The position numbers and the translations under genes are program-made. DNA of 64,000 bases from Novosphingobium aureum (GTDB lineage: Bacteria > Pseudomonadota > Alphaproteobacteria > Sphingomonadales > Sphingomonadaceae): the NCBI RefSeq assembly GCF_015865035.1, contig NZ_JADZGI010000001.1:930001-994000 (forward strand). Direction: 5' to 3'. Numbering within the stretch: position 1 is the first letter of the stretch; every line of letters begins with the position of its first letter. Under the pieces are notes generated by a model, which saw only the letters and a program-made list of their open reading frames with translations, did no database searches and had not been told where the DNA came from. Below are positions 26,890 through 38,289 of the stretch, one piece after another.

Positions 26890-29676
26890 TTACCCGTGCG
26901 CGCCGAACTCGTTGGCGATTGCGGTGGTGATCCTGAGGCCCAGCGCATGGCAGCGCTCGATCGGCTGGATGTAGTCCTCGTGGATCTGGCCGTAGCCCGC
27001 CGCGCCGCCGTCGGGGTAGTCGCTCGGCTCGTCGACGCTGAAGTCGCCGATCGAGGGGAAGTGCACCGGGAAGGCGCGGCGCAGCTGGGCGAGGCCGTCG
27101 TCGACGCGCAGGGTGAAGAACATCTCGAGCACGTCGTCGCGGCTGATGTCGTTGGCGCGCGAGAAGGCCGGGACCATGACCGCGCGCAGGAACATGTGCT
27201 TCATCAGCGCGAGGCGCAGTGCCTGCAGCGCGCCGAGCGAGCGGCGGGTGTGCTCGCGGTCGGGCAGCGGGGCCTCGTCGGGGACGAGATCGAGCAGCTT
27301 GTGCAGCTTCATCGCATCGACGCGCAGGCGCGAGGCGAGCCGGCGGAACACGCCGGTGCGGTCGTCCTTGGTGAGGTATTCGCCGATCCTGAGGCAGGCA
27401 TCGGCGATGTGCTGCTCGTCGCCGCGATAGGGGCGGCTGGCCCAGTAGGCCGAGTTGAACAGCTCGCCATAGGCGCCCACGGTCTTGATCGAGCCGAGCG
27501 CGTCGGCGGCGCGCACGAGGCGCATGATCTGGCGACCGCGCTCGCTTTCGGTAAGCAGACCCGCGATCTCCTCGACGTTGCCGTCCGCCGCGGTGCCGAC
27601 GCCGGCGATGACGTTGACCGGGTAGCCCAGCTGCTGGAGGATCGAGTTGTGCGGGATCGCGCGGATCTGGCGCAGGTTCATCGTGCGGTCCGAGGCGAGG
27701 TCGGACTGGCGGCGCGACTTGCGGCTGCCGGTATCGTTGAGCATGCCCAGGCCAAAGGCGGTGATCGCGCGGCTGTAGGTGCTCGATTCGAGGTGCGCGT
27801 GCTGCACCTCGCGGATGTTGCGGTAGAAATCGAGGCTGAGGTCGGTGCGGCGGTAGAACAGGTCGGTCTGCGCATCGGCATCGGCGCCCCACAAAGGCCG
27901 CTCGGCCATGCGGGTGAGCGTTGCGAGCGCAAGCTCGTCAGAGCCGAACCACAAGTAGCCGTCGCCCCCCTGAAACGAGACCTCGGGTTCCAGCCTGATC
28001 CCGGCGCGCACGAAGCGGCGGCGCGCCCAGGGCGACATCTGCCAGTCGAAGCGGTCGTCGATGCTGGAAGGATGGCAGCCGCGGCCCATTGATTCGCCGC
28101 CGGTGTTGAAGATCAGCGCGGCGACGTCGGTCAGCCCGTTGGCGGCCATGGCTTCGGCGAGGCGGCCCTGCAGGCGCTCGATGGCGAGGGCAGCGGGGAT
28201 CTGGCCGACGAAGCGGCCCGCGTCGGAAAAGCCGGTCTGGATGCAGATGCGCCCGCGCTTGCGCGCATAGTCGCGATAGGCGGGCTCTGCCAGCACGGCA
28301 TCGAGGAAGCGTCCGCCATGTTCGAGCGCGGTCTCGGTCTCGAACAGGGGCGAAACGTCGACCTTGTCCTCGATCCCGAACATGCGTGCGAAATAGAGCG
28401 CGGCGAGCACGGTGGTGGGCTGCTCGCACTCGGCGACGAGCATGCGGATCGGGGTGTCGGCGTCGATGTGCTGGAGGATCTGCGCCATCGCGAGGAATTG
28501 GCGCACTGCGGTCGAGTTCTCGATCGCCAGCGCGGCGAAATTGGAACGCAGCGGAGTTACCTCGGCGAGCAGTTCGCGCATGCGCACCAGCGCTGCCTGG
28601 CTCGAGAGCGAGAGCTTGCCCTGCGGGTCGATGCGACGGCGGATCGCGTTCTGCAGTTGCGAGGCGTTCACGCGGAAGTGGATCCAGCCCATGCCGAGGC
28701 CATCGGCGCGCATCGAGGCGGCGACGACGAGCAGGTCGCGCGCGACCTCGTGCCCGGCATGGCGGGCCTCTTCCTCGAGCTGGGCGATCACGCCCTCGAG
28801 GCTGACGAGCTTGTCCGCGTGATCGGCGGTGAGCGCGTTGGCGGCGGCGGACATGGCCTCGGGATCGGAGAGGTCCTGTGCGAAGTTCTCCGCCATGCGC
28901 GTGGTGTGCGCGGCGGCGCGGCGCAGCGTTTCGGCGATGGCGCTTTCGTGCCGGTCGAGCGCGTCTGCATAGCTTTCGAGCCGCATCGCCTTTTCCTGCA
29001 GGCGGTAGCGGATCGAGGTGTTCCACGAGATGTCGGTGCGCCCGTCCATGTCGTAGCCGACCCAGGTGGCAAAGCGCACCGGCAACGGCTGCAGGCTCTT
29101 CCAGCGCTTGGGCCAGCGCTGCGCGGCGATGTCGAGCAGGCGCGCGGACATGCGCTCGCGCGCCTTCTGGCCACGCGTGATCGCGGCCATCGCGGCTCCA
29201 TGTTCGTAGTCGAGCGTGATCGCATCGCGCGCGGGCGAGGCGGCGCAGACCGAGTTGTCGGTGAGACTGCCCGTGGAGGCCGAGGTAACGACCGCCTCGC
29301 TCTGTGCCGAGGTCAGCAGGAAGGTCGGGTGCGCGGTAAAGACGACGTGCGCGGCAGGGCGCTGCCAGCGCGCGGCGAAAGCGGTGAAGTCGTCTTCGCC
29401 GGCGACCGTGTCGAGGCTGGCGTCGTTGCCCTCGAGCGCCATCGTGCCGAGCAGGCGGTCGAGCCGGACCGCGCGGGCGCGGAGGCCCTCGCACTCCATC
29501 TCCGCGACCAGCGCCTCGATCGCGTCGAGGCTCATCTCGCCGTTCTCGAGTTTGCGCGAGAGTTCGAGGCCGAGCTGGAAGACCGGGTTGTAGAGCGGCG
29601 TTTGCGCGGTGAGCTTGTGCAGTTCGCTCAGGCGGGCGTTCAGATCCTCGACGGTCGAGAGGGCCGGTCCGGTCAT
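26890..29676 (-). CDS. Divergent phosphoenolpyruvate carboxylase-like protein
   Basis: A 928-residue protein with the layout of PEP carboxylase. TAHPT with the catalytic-type His is at 116, WVGYDMDGRTD is near 205-214 (compare WMGGDRDGNP), PLFET is at about 443-447 and GFSDAGRFVG at 482-491 (compare GYSDSNKDGG). The normally invariant loop HGRGGxxGRGG reads NTGGESMGRGC at 524-534, so the His and first Arg of that loop are lost while the last Arg (532) remains. The usual C-terminal NTG is also absent. It may be a diverged anaplerotic enzyme or an inactive or repurposed paralogue. It follows eda by 92 bp on the same strand, so it is linked to the Entner-Doudoroff operon. Confidence 0.75.
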   Translation of the reverse strand: MTGPALSTVEDLNARLSELHKLTAQTPLYNPVFQLGLELSRKLENGEMSLDAIEALVAEMECEGLRARAVRLDRLLGTMALEGNDASLDTVAGEDDFTAFAARWQRPAAHVVFTAHPTFLLTSAQSEAVVTSASTGSLTDNSVCAASPARDAITLDYEHGAAMAAITRGQKARERMSARLLDIAAQRWPKRWKSLQPLPVRFATWVGYDMDGRTDISWNTSIRYRLQEKAMRLESYADALDRHESAIAETLRRAAAHTTRMAENFAQDLSDPEAMSAAANALTADHADKLVSLEGVIAQLEEEARHAGHEVARDLLVVAASMRADGLGMGWIHFRVNASQLQNAIRRRIDPQGKLSLSSQAALVRMRELLAEVTPLRSNFAALAIENSTAVRQFLAMAQILQHIDADTPIRMLVAECEQPTTVLAALYFARMFGIEDKVDVSPLFETETALEHGGRFLDAVLAEPAYRDYARKRGRICIQTGFSDAGRFVGQIPAALAIERLQGRLAEAMAANGLTDVAALIFNTGGESMGRGCHPSSIDDRFDWQMSPWARRRFVRAGIRLEPEVSFQGGDGYLWFGSDELALATLTRMAERPLWGADADAQTDLFYRRTDLSLDFYRNIREVQHAHLESSTYSRAITAFGLGMLNDTGSRKSRRQSDLASDRTMNLRQIRAIPHNSILQQLGYPVNVIAGVGTAADGNVEEIAGLLTESERGRQIMRLVRAADALGSIKTVGAYGELFNSAYWASRPYRGDEQHIADACLRIGEYLTKDDRTGVFRRLASRLRVDAMKLHKLLDLVPDEAPLPDREHTRRSLGALQALRLALMKHMFLRAVMVPAFSRANDISRDDVLEMFFTLRVDDGLAQLRRAFPVHFPSIGDFSVDEPSDYPDGGAAGYGQIHEDYIQPIERCHALGLRITTAIANEFGAHG

Positions 29677-29768
29677 CTAGCAGGCTCCTTGGTCACATTT
29701 CGGGAGAGGGGCGTACTCGGTTGGGAAGGCGTGGGAGGCAGCGCGGACAGCGCTGCCCCCGCAAGGTA

Positions 29769-30398
29769 TCAGGCGGCGCCGAGCTTCGAGGCGATGCGCG
29801 CATCGGCCTCGATCTTCGCAACGTCGGGAGTGCCCTTGGGCACCATCCACGAGCCGCCCACGCAGATCACCGCGTCGAGCGCGAGCCACTGCGGTGCGTT
29901 TTCGGGGGTGACGCCGCCGGTCGGGCAGAACTTGGCGCTCGCGAGCGGGGCCGAGATCGCCTTGAGCGCGGGCGGACCGCCAGCGGCCATGGCGGGGAAG
30001 AACTTGAGCCGGTCGAAGCCCATGTCGAGCGCGAGCATGATGTCGGTCGCGTTGGCGGTGCCGGGCAGCAGCGGCACGTCGGCCTTGAGCGCAGCTTCGC
30101 CCAGCGCGGGCGTGAGGCCGGGCGAGACGAGGAATTCCGCGCCCGCATCGAGCGCCTTTTCCATGTCCGAGGGGCTGAGCACGGTACCCGCGCCGACGGT
30201 CGCGCCGGGCACGGTCTTCATCGCCTTGATGACGTCGAGCGCGCAAGGCGTGCGCAGCGTGACCTCGAGCGCAGGCAGACCACCGGCGACGAGCGCCTCG
30301 GCGATCGGCACGGCATGGGCGACGTCCTCGATCACCAGCACGGGCACCACGGGGGCGAGGCGCATCACGGCCTCGACGCGGTCGGAATAGGTGGTCAT
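29769..30398 (-). CDS. eda: 2-dehydro-3-deoxyphosphogluconate aldolase
   Basis: A 209-residue class I aldolase that splits KDPG to pyruvate and glyceraldehyde 3-phosphate, the last step of the Entner-Doudoroff pathway. The catalytic Glu is in LEVTLRTP near residue 45 and the Schiff-base Lys in DRLKFFPA near 131. GAGTVLSP and CPTGGVTPEN are the phosphate-binding segments. Its ATG overlaps the glk stop by 4 bp, so it is translationally coupled to glucokinase. Confidence 0.98.
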   Translation of the reverse strand: MTTYSDRVEAVMRLAPVVPVLVIEDVAHAVPIAEALVAGGLPALEVTLRTPCALDVIKAMKTVPGATVGAGTVLSPSDMEKALDAGAEFLVSPGLTPALGEAALKADVPLLPGTANATDIMLALDMGFDRLKFFPAMAAGGPPALKAISAPLASAKFCPTGGVTPENAPQWLALDAVICVGGSWMVPKGTPDVAKIEADARIASKLGAA

Positions 30399-31378
30399 TG
30401 CGAAAGGTGCTCCCGGACATAGGCGGCAGCCGCGCCGAACAGGCCGGGCTGCGGATGGGTGATGAGCTTGACGGGAAGGCCCGCCATCATGTTGGCGAAA
30501 CGGCCCTTGGCGCAGAAGCGCTCGGAGAAGCCGGACTTGAGGATGGTCTGGCGGATGCGGTAGCCGAGCCCGCCCGCGATGACGACGCCGCTCGCGCCGT
30601 GAGCGAGGGCATAGTCGCCCGCCGCCGCGCCGAGCGAGAGGCAGAAGCGGTCGACCGCCGCATTGGCCAGCGGGTCTTCCCGGGATTCCGAGGTTCCGGC
30701 AGTCCAGATCTCGATGTCGGTCTTCTCGACCAGCGGCGTGTGCTGCATCGAGGCCAGCGTCTCGTAGATGTCGACGATGGCAGGGCCCGAGACGACGCGC
30801 TCGACCGAGACGCGATTGTGGCGCTTCCTGAGGCGCGCGAGGATCGCGTCGTCGACGAGGTCGAGCGGCGCGAAGTCGATGTGCCCGCCCTCGGTTGCCT
30901 GCACGTGGTACGACTTGCCGCCGCCGCGCCAGACATGCGCGACGCCAAGGCCCGTGCCCGGGCCGAGCACGCTCAATGTGCCCTTCGCGGGCAGCGCGGT
31001 GTCAGGCCCGGCGAGGTGGACGAATTCGTCCTCGTGCGCGCAGGCGACGGCGTGGCCCACAGCCTCGAAGTCGTTGACGATGGTGTAGGAGGTCGCGCCG
31101 AGCCGCTCCTCGATCATGGCCGGGCGGATGATCCAAGGGTTGTTGGTGAACTTGATCACCTCGCCGCCGACCGGGCCTGCCACCGCGAAGGAGACCGCGC
31201 TGGGCAGGTTGCCGCCGTTCATCGCCGCGAAGGCCTGCCAGGCGAGCTGGAAGCTGCCGTGGTCCTTGGTGTGCAGCGTCGCCGGTTCGCCCAGCGTGAT
31301 CTTGCCCTGCGCATCCACCGTGGCGATGGCGAAACGGGCGTGAGTGCCGCCGATGTCGACCGCAACGAGCTGTGTCAT
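30395..31378 (-). CDS. glk: Glucokinase
   Basis: A 327-residue ATP-dependent glucokinase of the bacterial Glk family. The phosphate-1 motif VAVDIGGTHARFA is at the N-terminus, the substrate loop contains NDFEAVGHA near residue 100, and LGPGTGLGVA and ATEGGHIDFAP follow. It feeds glucose 6-phosphate to Zwf. The start is ATG 31378, 71 bp after edd. Confidence 0.97.
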   Translation of the reverse strand: MTQLVAVDIGGTHARFAIATVDAQGKITLGEPATLHTKDHGSFQLAWQAFAAMNGGNLPSAVSFAVAGPVGGEVIKFTNNPWIIRPAMIEERLGATSYTIVNDFEAVGHAVACAHEDEFVHLAGPDTALPAKGTLSVLGPGTGLGVAHVWRGGGKSYHVQATEGGHIDFAPLDLVDDAILARLRKRHNRVSVERVVSGPAIVDIYETLASMQHTPLVEKTDIEIWTAGTSESREDPLANAAVDRFCLSLGAAAGDYALAHGASGVVIAGGLGYRIRQTILKSGFSERFCAKGRFANMMAGLPVKLITHPQPGLFGAAAAYVREHLSQ

Positions 31379-31449
31379 CTCTCTCTCCGAATGCCCGGCC
31401 ACCCCTTTCGCGGGGGCGGCGCTGGGCGTGTCGATGGTGCTCGCCGCGC

Positions 31450-33279
<1,830 letters not shown>

Positions 33280-33376
33280 GGTCTTCTCCTGATCGCGGAC
33301 GCGCGATGAGGCCGGGTGGGGGATTTCGGCCTGCAAGGCGTCCGCAGCGGGCCACGGCGGGCCCGCGTCGCGGGTC

Positions 33377-34843
33377 TTATTCGTGCCAGGTCACGCCGTC
33401 GCGCTCGGCGAGCGCGATCGCGGAGGACGGCCCCCAGCTTCCGGCAGTGTAAGTCTTGGGCTCGGTCGCCTGTTCCTCCCAGGCGGTGCGGATCGCGTCG
33501 ATCCACTCCCACTGGGCCTCGACCTCGTCGCGGCGCACGAACAGGGTCTGGTCGCCTTCGATGAGGTCGAGCCAGAGGCGTTCGTAGGCGATGCGGCGCT
33601 GTGGCCCGGCAAAGGCGTCGGGCATCGAGATGGCGAGCGGGATCGAGCGCAGGCCGAAGCCCTCGCGGTCGAGCCCGGGCATCTTGGCCATCAGCGAAAG
33701 GGTGATGTTCTCGTCCGGCTGGAGCGAGATGACGAGCCGGTTGGGCACGGTCTTGGCGCCGCGACCCGAGAAGATCGAGTGCGGCACGTCGCGGAACTGC
33801 ACCACGATCTCGGTGGTGCGCTTGGGCAGACGCTTGCCGGTGCGCAGGTAGAAGGGCACGCCCTGCCAGCGCCAGTTGTCGATGTGCGCCTTGATCGCGA
33901 CGAAAGTCTCGGTCTTCGAGGGCTTGCCCAGTTCCTCGTCGTAGCCGGGCACCGCCGCGCCCGAGATCGCGCCGGCGCGGTACTGGCCGGTGACGGTCTC
34001 GTCGACCTTGATCTTGCGCAGCGAGCGCAGGACCTTGACCTTCTCGTCGCGCACGTTGGTGGCGTCGTAGGAGACCGGCGGCTCCATCGCGACGAGCGCG
34101 AGCAGCTGCAGCATGTGGTTCTGCACCATGTCGCGCAGCGCGCCCGAATCGTCGTAGTAGCCCACGCGCGATTCAAGGCCCACGGTCTCGGCCACGGTGA
34201 TCTGCACGTGATTGATGTGCGCCGCGTTCCACAGCGGTTCGAACATCAGGTTGGCAAAGCGTAGCGCCAGCAGGTTCTGGACCGTTTCCTTGCCGAGGTA
34301 ATGGTCGATCCGGTAGATACGCTCCTCGGGAAAGGCCGAGGCGACCGCGTCGTTGATGACCTTGCTCGATTCAAGGTCGACGCCGAGCGGCTTCTCGAGG
34401 CCGATGCGCACGTGATCGCCTGCGAGGCCGTTCTGTTCGAGCCCGCGGATGGTCGGTTCGAACAGGCTGGGCGCGGTCGACAGGAAGATCGACAGGCCCG
34501 CCTTGGGCTCGCCCACCTTCTCGGCGAGCGCGGCGAAACCGTCGATGTCGGTCGCATCGAGCTGCTGGTAGCTCAGCCGGTTGAGGAACGTCGCGAGGCT
34601 GCCGCGCCGCTCGGGCGCGAGGAACTGCTCGAGCGCCTCGCGCGCGAAGTTGCGGAAGCCCTGGTCGTCGAGATCCGAACGGGCGGTGCCGATGATCTCT
34701 ATCTGCGGGTCAAGCAGCCCCTCTGCATCGAGTGCGCAAAGCGAAGGCAGGAGCATCCGGCGCGACAGGTCGCCGGTGGCACCGAAAAGGAGGAGCTTGT
34801 CGGACTTGAACTTGTTCACGTAAGCCTTTCCAACAGCGGCCAC
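33377..34843 (-). CDS. zwf: Glucose-6-phosphate 1-dehydrogenase
   Basis: A 488-residue dehydrogenase that oxidises glucose 6-phosphate to 6-phosphogluconolactone. The nucleotide-binding FGATGDLSRRMLLPSL is near residue 20. The substrate signature RIDHYLGKETVQN, with its catalytic His/Lys, is near residue 180. No pgl gene is seen next to it, so lactonase must be encoded elsewhere or be spontaneous. It is the first gene of the zwf-edd-glk-eda cluster and is divergent from phoR. Confidence 0.98.
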   Translation of the reverse strand: MAAVGKAYVNKFKSDKLLLFGATGDLSRRMLLPSLCALDAEGLLDPQIEIIGTARSDLDDQGFRNFAREALEQFLAPERRGSLATFLNRLSYQQLDATDIDGFAALAEKVGEPKAGLSIFLSTAPSLFEPTIRGLEQNGLAGDHVRIGLEKPLGVDLESSKVINDAVASAFPEERIYRIDHYLGKETVQNLLALRFANLMFEPLWNAAHINHVQITVAETVGLESRVGYYDDSGALRDMVQNHMLQLLALVAMEPPVSYDATNVRDEKVKVLRSLRKIKVDETVTGQYRAGAISGAAVPGYDEELGKPSKTETFVAIKAHIDNWRWQGVPFYLRTGKRLPKRTTEIVVQFRDVPHSIFSGRGAKTVPNRLVISLQPDENITLSLMAKMPGLDREGFGLRSIPLAISMPDAFAGPQRRIAYERLWLDLIEGDQTLFVRRDEVEAQWEWIDAIRTAWEEQATEPKTYTAGSWGPSSAIALAERDGVTWHE

Positions 34844-35205
34844 GCTCCTCCTCGCGACCTCGTGAAAATCGTTGGGCCCGAAGGCCCTCGCGAGCGCAGC
34901 ATAACAAGGCTCTATGACATTCGCTAGGTTGCGCAGTTCCGATTTGAACGGGGCGCTGACGATTGTCGAAGAGCCAGTCTGATGCCGGCTTGCCCGGGAC
35001 CGGGCCGGGGGCGGCGCTACACTGTCCGTGCCGCACTGTGAAGGGGGCGTGCAAGATTTGGTCGCGACTTGTGCGTTTGTCGCAACAGGATTGTCTTTGT
35101 TCCCGTTTACCCTCCCTTGTCTGGTGACGCGCTAGGCGGCATGAGACCGGATCGGCCAGCGATGAGAGCGCGGCCCGGGAAAACTGGACAAGAGGAACTT
35201 CGCGA
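34844..35205. other. Divergent spacer between zwf and phoR
   Basis: 362 bp with no convincing gene. It must hold the promoter of the Entner-Doudoroff operon and that of phoR. No Pho-box array with 11-bp steps was found on the plus strand in front of phoR. Confidence 0.4.
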
Positions 35206-36192
35206 ATGGCGATCGAAGGCGTCGACCTTCTGGAACACTTGCAGACACCCGCGCTGATTATCGTGCGCGGGCAAGTGCGCTTTGCCAATGGCGCGGCGAA
35301 GGCGCTGCTGGGCGCGCACATCGTCGGGCAGGACGTGCGCATCGCGATCCGCGATCCCAAGGCGGTCGCCGCGATCCTCTCCGACAAGGGTGGAATCGCG
35401 CGCGTTTCGGGGCTCTCGACCGGGGGCAGCGTGTGGGAAGTCGACTGCAAGGTGCTCGAGGGCGGCAACCGGCTGGTCAGCCTCTACGACTTGTCCGAGC
35501 GGGTCTCGGTCGCCAAGAGCCATGCCGATTTCGTCGCCAATGCCAGCCACGAGCTGCGCACCCCGCTCGCCAACGTGATCGGCTATGTCGAGACGCTGAT
35601 GAACCCCAAGGCGGGCGGCAACGAGGAACTGCGCAACCGCTTCCTGGGCACGATCCGCCACGAGGCGCAGCGCATGCAGTCGCTCATTTCCGATCTCATG
35701 TCGCTCTCGCGCATCGAGGCGCTCAAGCACGAGGTCCCCGCCGACAACGTCGATCTCGTCGCGCTGGCCAACGAGGTCGCGGGCGATTTCCGCGCCAATG
35801 CCGTGGTCAACGTGACTGCCAACTGTGCGCACGCGGTGATCGCGGGCGATCGCGGGCAAATCCAGCAGGTGCTGCGCAACCTCATCGACAATGCGCTCAA
35901 GTACGGCAAGCCGGAGGGGCCGGTCCACGTCAGCGTCGAGGCGGCGCAGACCGCCTGGGTGCTGGTCATGGTGCGCGACGAGGGCGAGGGCATCGCGCCC
36001 GAGCACCTGCCGCGCGTGACCGAGCGCTTCTACCGCGCCGACGCGAGCCGCAGCCGCGCGGCGGGCGGAACCGGGCTCGGGCTCTCGATCGTCAAGCACA
36101 TCGTCGAGCGCCACCGTGGCCGTTTCGACATCGAGAGCCGTCCGGGCAGCGGCACCAGTTGTTCGCTGATGCTGCCGCTGCGCGAGGACTGA
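35206..36192 (+). CDS. phoR: Phosphate regulon sensor histidine kinase PhoR (no membrane segment)
   Basis: A 328-residue histidine kinase. Residues 1-95 look like a compact PAS domain. The dimerisation helix carries the phospho-acceptor His at 115 (NASHELRTPL), followed by N-, G1- and G2-box motifs of the HATPase (LIDNALKYG, DEGEGIAPEH, GGTGLGLSIVKHIVERH). Unlike E. coli PhoR there is no transmembrane helix, so it is probably cytoplasmic or held at the membrane by PstSCAB-PhoU. Identification as PhoR rests on the NASHELRTPL branch and on the pst-phoU-phoB neighbourhood. Confidence 0.92.
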   Translation: MAIEGVDLLEHLQTPALIIVRGQVRFANGAAKALLGAHIVGQDVRIAIRDPKAVAAILSDKGGIARVSGLSTGGSVWEVDCKVLEGGNRLVSLYDLSERVSVAKSHADFVANASHELRTPLANVIGYVETLMNPKAGGNEELRNRFLGTIRHEAQRMQSLISDLMSLSRIEALKHEVPADNVDLVALANEVAGDFRANAVVNVTANCAHAVIAGDRGQIQQVLRNLIDNALKYGKPEGPVHVSVEAAQTAWVLVMVRDEGEGIAPEHLPRVTERFYRADASRSRAAGGTGLGLSIVKHIVERHRGRFDIESRPGSGTSCSLMLPLRED

Positions 36193-36399
36193 GCGCGGCG
36201 CAGGCGTCTTATCGGACACCTGTCACCACTGATCGAGAACAGGCTGCGCGAATCGGTCGAATCGGGCGAATCGCACTGGCTGTCAGGGCGCGCGAAGCCT
36301 GCGCATCGTCCAGAGGTGCGCGAACAAGATTCGTGCGTGCGACAGTATCGCTAAATGATTTTGCATCACTTCCGGTCGGTTGGACGTACCGTGCACGAA

Positions 36400-36428
36400 A
36401 CGTCATCAAACTGACATTTGCCAGTCAT
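36400..36428 (+). promoter_or_regulatory. Pho box upstream of the porin gene
   Basis: Three half-sites related to CTGTCAT, ACGTCAT (36400), CTGACAT (36411) and CAGTCAT (36422), step by exactly 11 bp and end 51 bp before the GTG start. This is the PhoB-binding layout. Confidence 0.8.
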
Positions 36429-36478
36429 ACTGGCGTCGCTCCGTCGTCAACAAAGCTTCATAAGGCTGGACTGTCAGA

Positions 36479-37990
36479 GTGAAAAACACCGTACGAATTT
36501 CAACGGCTTCGGTCGCCGTCGCGGTCGCAATGCTGCTCCCGAATCAGGTCATGGCCGCTGGCGATGACGCTGCAATCCAGGCCCAGCTGGCCGAAATGCG
36601 CGCGCAGATGCAGGCCATGCAGAGCCGCATCGACACGCTCGAGGACCAGCTCGAGGCCGCGCAGGCCAATACCGGCGCGCCTGTCGTCGTCACTTCGTCG
36701 AACGCAGCTGCGCAGGCCAATGCCAACGCACCCGCCGTCGCCACTACGGCGATCGAGGCTGCTCCCTCGAGCAACGCGGCCACGCCCTCGGCGCCTTCGC
36801 TCGCTTCCTCGACGCCCGCCACCACGGCCCAGCTGGTCGACGCCAAGACCGGCGCGCCGGTCAAGGTGAGCTGGAAGGGCGCGCCGCAGTTCGAGAGCGA
36901 GGACGGCTTCAGCTTCAAGCTCGGTGGCCGCCTCAACGTCGATGCGGGCTTCACCAGTTTCCCGGGTTCAACCGGTCGTCGGGACGGTTTCGGCAGCGAG
37001 GTGCGCCGCGCCCGCCTGCGCGTGCAAGGCACCGTCCCCGGTGGTTTCGGCTACAAGCTGGAGACCGACTTCGCCGCCAACGACGTCACCGTCACCGACG
37101 CCTTTCTCAGCTACGAGAGCAAGCTGGGTGCGGGCGGCAATCTCGAGATCATCGCGGGCCAGCACAACACCTTCCAGGGTCTGGAAGAGCTGACCAGCAG
37201 CCTCAACACCTCGTTCATCGAGCGAGCCGCCTTTACCGACGCCTTCGGCTTCGAACGTCGCCTCGGTCTTTCGGGCATCTACACGAACGGTGACCTGCTG
37301 CTGCAGGGCGGTGTCTTCTCGGACAACATCCAGGCACTTTCGAACCGCAACTTCAGCCTCGATGGCCGTGCGGTCTACGCACCCAAGCTGGGCGATGCGC
37401 AGCTCCACTTCGGTGGCTCGCTGCACTACGCCAAGCTCGCTGGTGTCGGCTCGGTCACGCGCTATCGCCAGCGTCCCTTCGAGCACTGGTCGAGCGATCG
37501 CTTCGTCGATACCGGCGCTTTCCTCGCCGACAGCGAACTGGGCATCGGCGGCGAGGCGGCGATGATCGCCGGGCGCTTCCACGTCTCGGGCGAGACCTAC
37601 GTGCAGAAGGTGAGCCGTCCCGGCTTTGCCGACCCGACCTTCTTCGGCGGTTCACTCGAGGCAGGCTACTTCCTGACCAAGGGTGACAAGCGCGGCTACA
37701 AGGCGGGCACCTTCGACCGCGTCAAGCCGGCCAACCCGGTCGGCTCGGGCGGGATCGGTGCGGTCCAGATCAATGGCCGCTACGAATATCTCGATTTGAC
37801 CGATGCCGGGATCATCGGCGGTACCCAGGCGGGCTACGAGCTCTCGCTGATCTGGACCCAGACCGCCTATACCCGCGTGATGCTCAACTATGCGCGTCTG
37901 CAGTACAAGGACGCCGCCTATCCGACCGCCTCGGGCGACACCTCGTACGGTGTCGACGTCGTCGCGGTGCGCGGGCAGGTCGATTTCTGA
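36479..37990 (+). CDS. Phosphate-selective porin-like outer-membrane protein
   Basis: A 503-residue OprO/OprP-type porin. The GTG start gives a signal peptide ending near residue 24-26 (MLLPNQVMA). A short coiled-coil helix with QAQLAEMRAQMQ..MQSRIDTLEDQLE and an Ala/Pro/Ser-rich linker precede the beta-barrel, which begins at about residue 130 (GFSFKLGGRLNVDAGF) and ends with the aromatic C-terminus VRGQVDF. It faces phoR and pstS in the same direction and has a Pho box, so it probably admits phosphate or polyphosphate under starvation. Confidence 0.9.
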   Translation: MKNTVRISTASVAVAVAMLLPNQVMAAGDDAAIQAQLAEMRAQMQAMQSRIDTLEDQLEAAQANTGAPVVVTSSNAAAQANANAPAVATTAIEAAPSSNAATPSAPSLASSTPATTAQLVDAKTGAPVKVSWKGAPQFESEDGFSFKLGGRLNVDAGFTSFPGSTGRRDGFGSEVRRARLRVQGTVPGGFGYKLETDFAANDVTVTDAFLSYESKLGAGGNLEIIAGQHNTFQGLEELTSSLNTSFIERAAFTDAFGFERRLGLSGIYTNGDLLLQGGVFSDNIQALSNRNFSLDGRAVYAPKLGDAQLHFGGSLHYAKLAGVGSVTRYRQRPFEHWSSDRFVDTGAFLADSELGIGGEAAMIAGRFHVSGETYVQKVSRPGFADPTFFGGSLEAGYFLTKGDKRGYKAGTFDRVKPANPVGSGGIGAVQINGRYEYLDLTDAGIIGGTQAGYELSLIWTQTAYTRVMLNYARLQYKDAAYPTASGDTSYGVDVVAVRGQVDF

Positions 37991-38212
37991 TCGACCTTGG
38001 CCCGCCGGGACCGGCGGACGGGGTGAGCCTGATCTAATGCGCTGGTTTGTCCGGGTTGCATCGCTTTCGTGCAGCGCCTAGAGGCGGGCTGCGCAAACGC
38101 ACACGCAACCAGGACATCCAGCCCAGACCGCTTCGGACGCATCGCGTCGCCAGACCCGGAATTCGACTGATTATCTAGGTTTCACGAGTTAATCCGCAGC
38201 TTTCGACAAACT

Positions 38213-38241
38213 ATGTCACCCACCGGTCATGGAAGTGTCAT
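38213..38241 (+). promoter_or_regulatory. Pho box upstream of pstS
   Basis: ATGTCAC (38213), CGGTCAT (38224) and GTGTCAT (38235) form three half-sites with exact 11-bp steps, ending 49 bp before the pstS ATG. Length and spacing match the porin Pho box. Confidence 0.85.
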
Positions 38242-38289
38242 CCAAGGCCAATAGGGGGCAAGGCGGATTACAACCCAAGGGGTTATTTC

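Noticed and set aside
31379..31449. Longer N-terminal reading of glucokinase that joins it to edd
   Set aside because: The in-frame upstream sequence has no domain and the ATG at 31378 starts exactly at the family N-terminus.
35071..35100. Possible Pho box in front of phoR
   Set aside because: TTGTC repeats are present but step by 14 bp, not 11.
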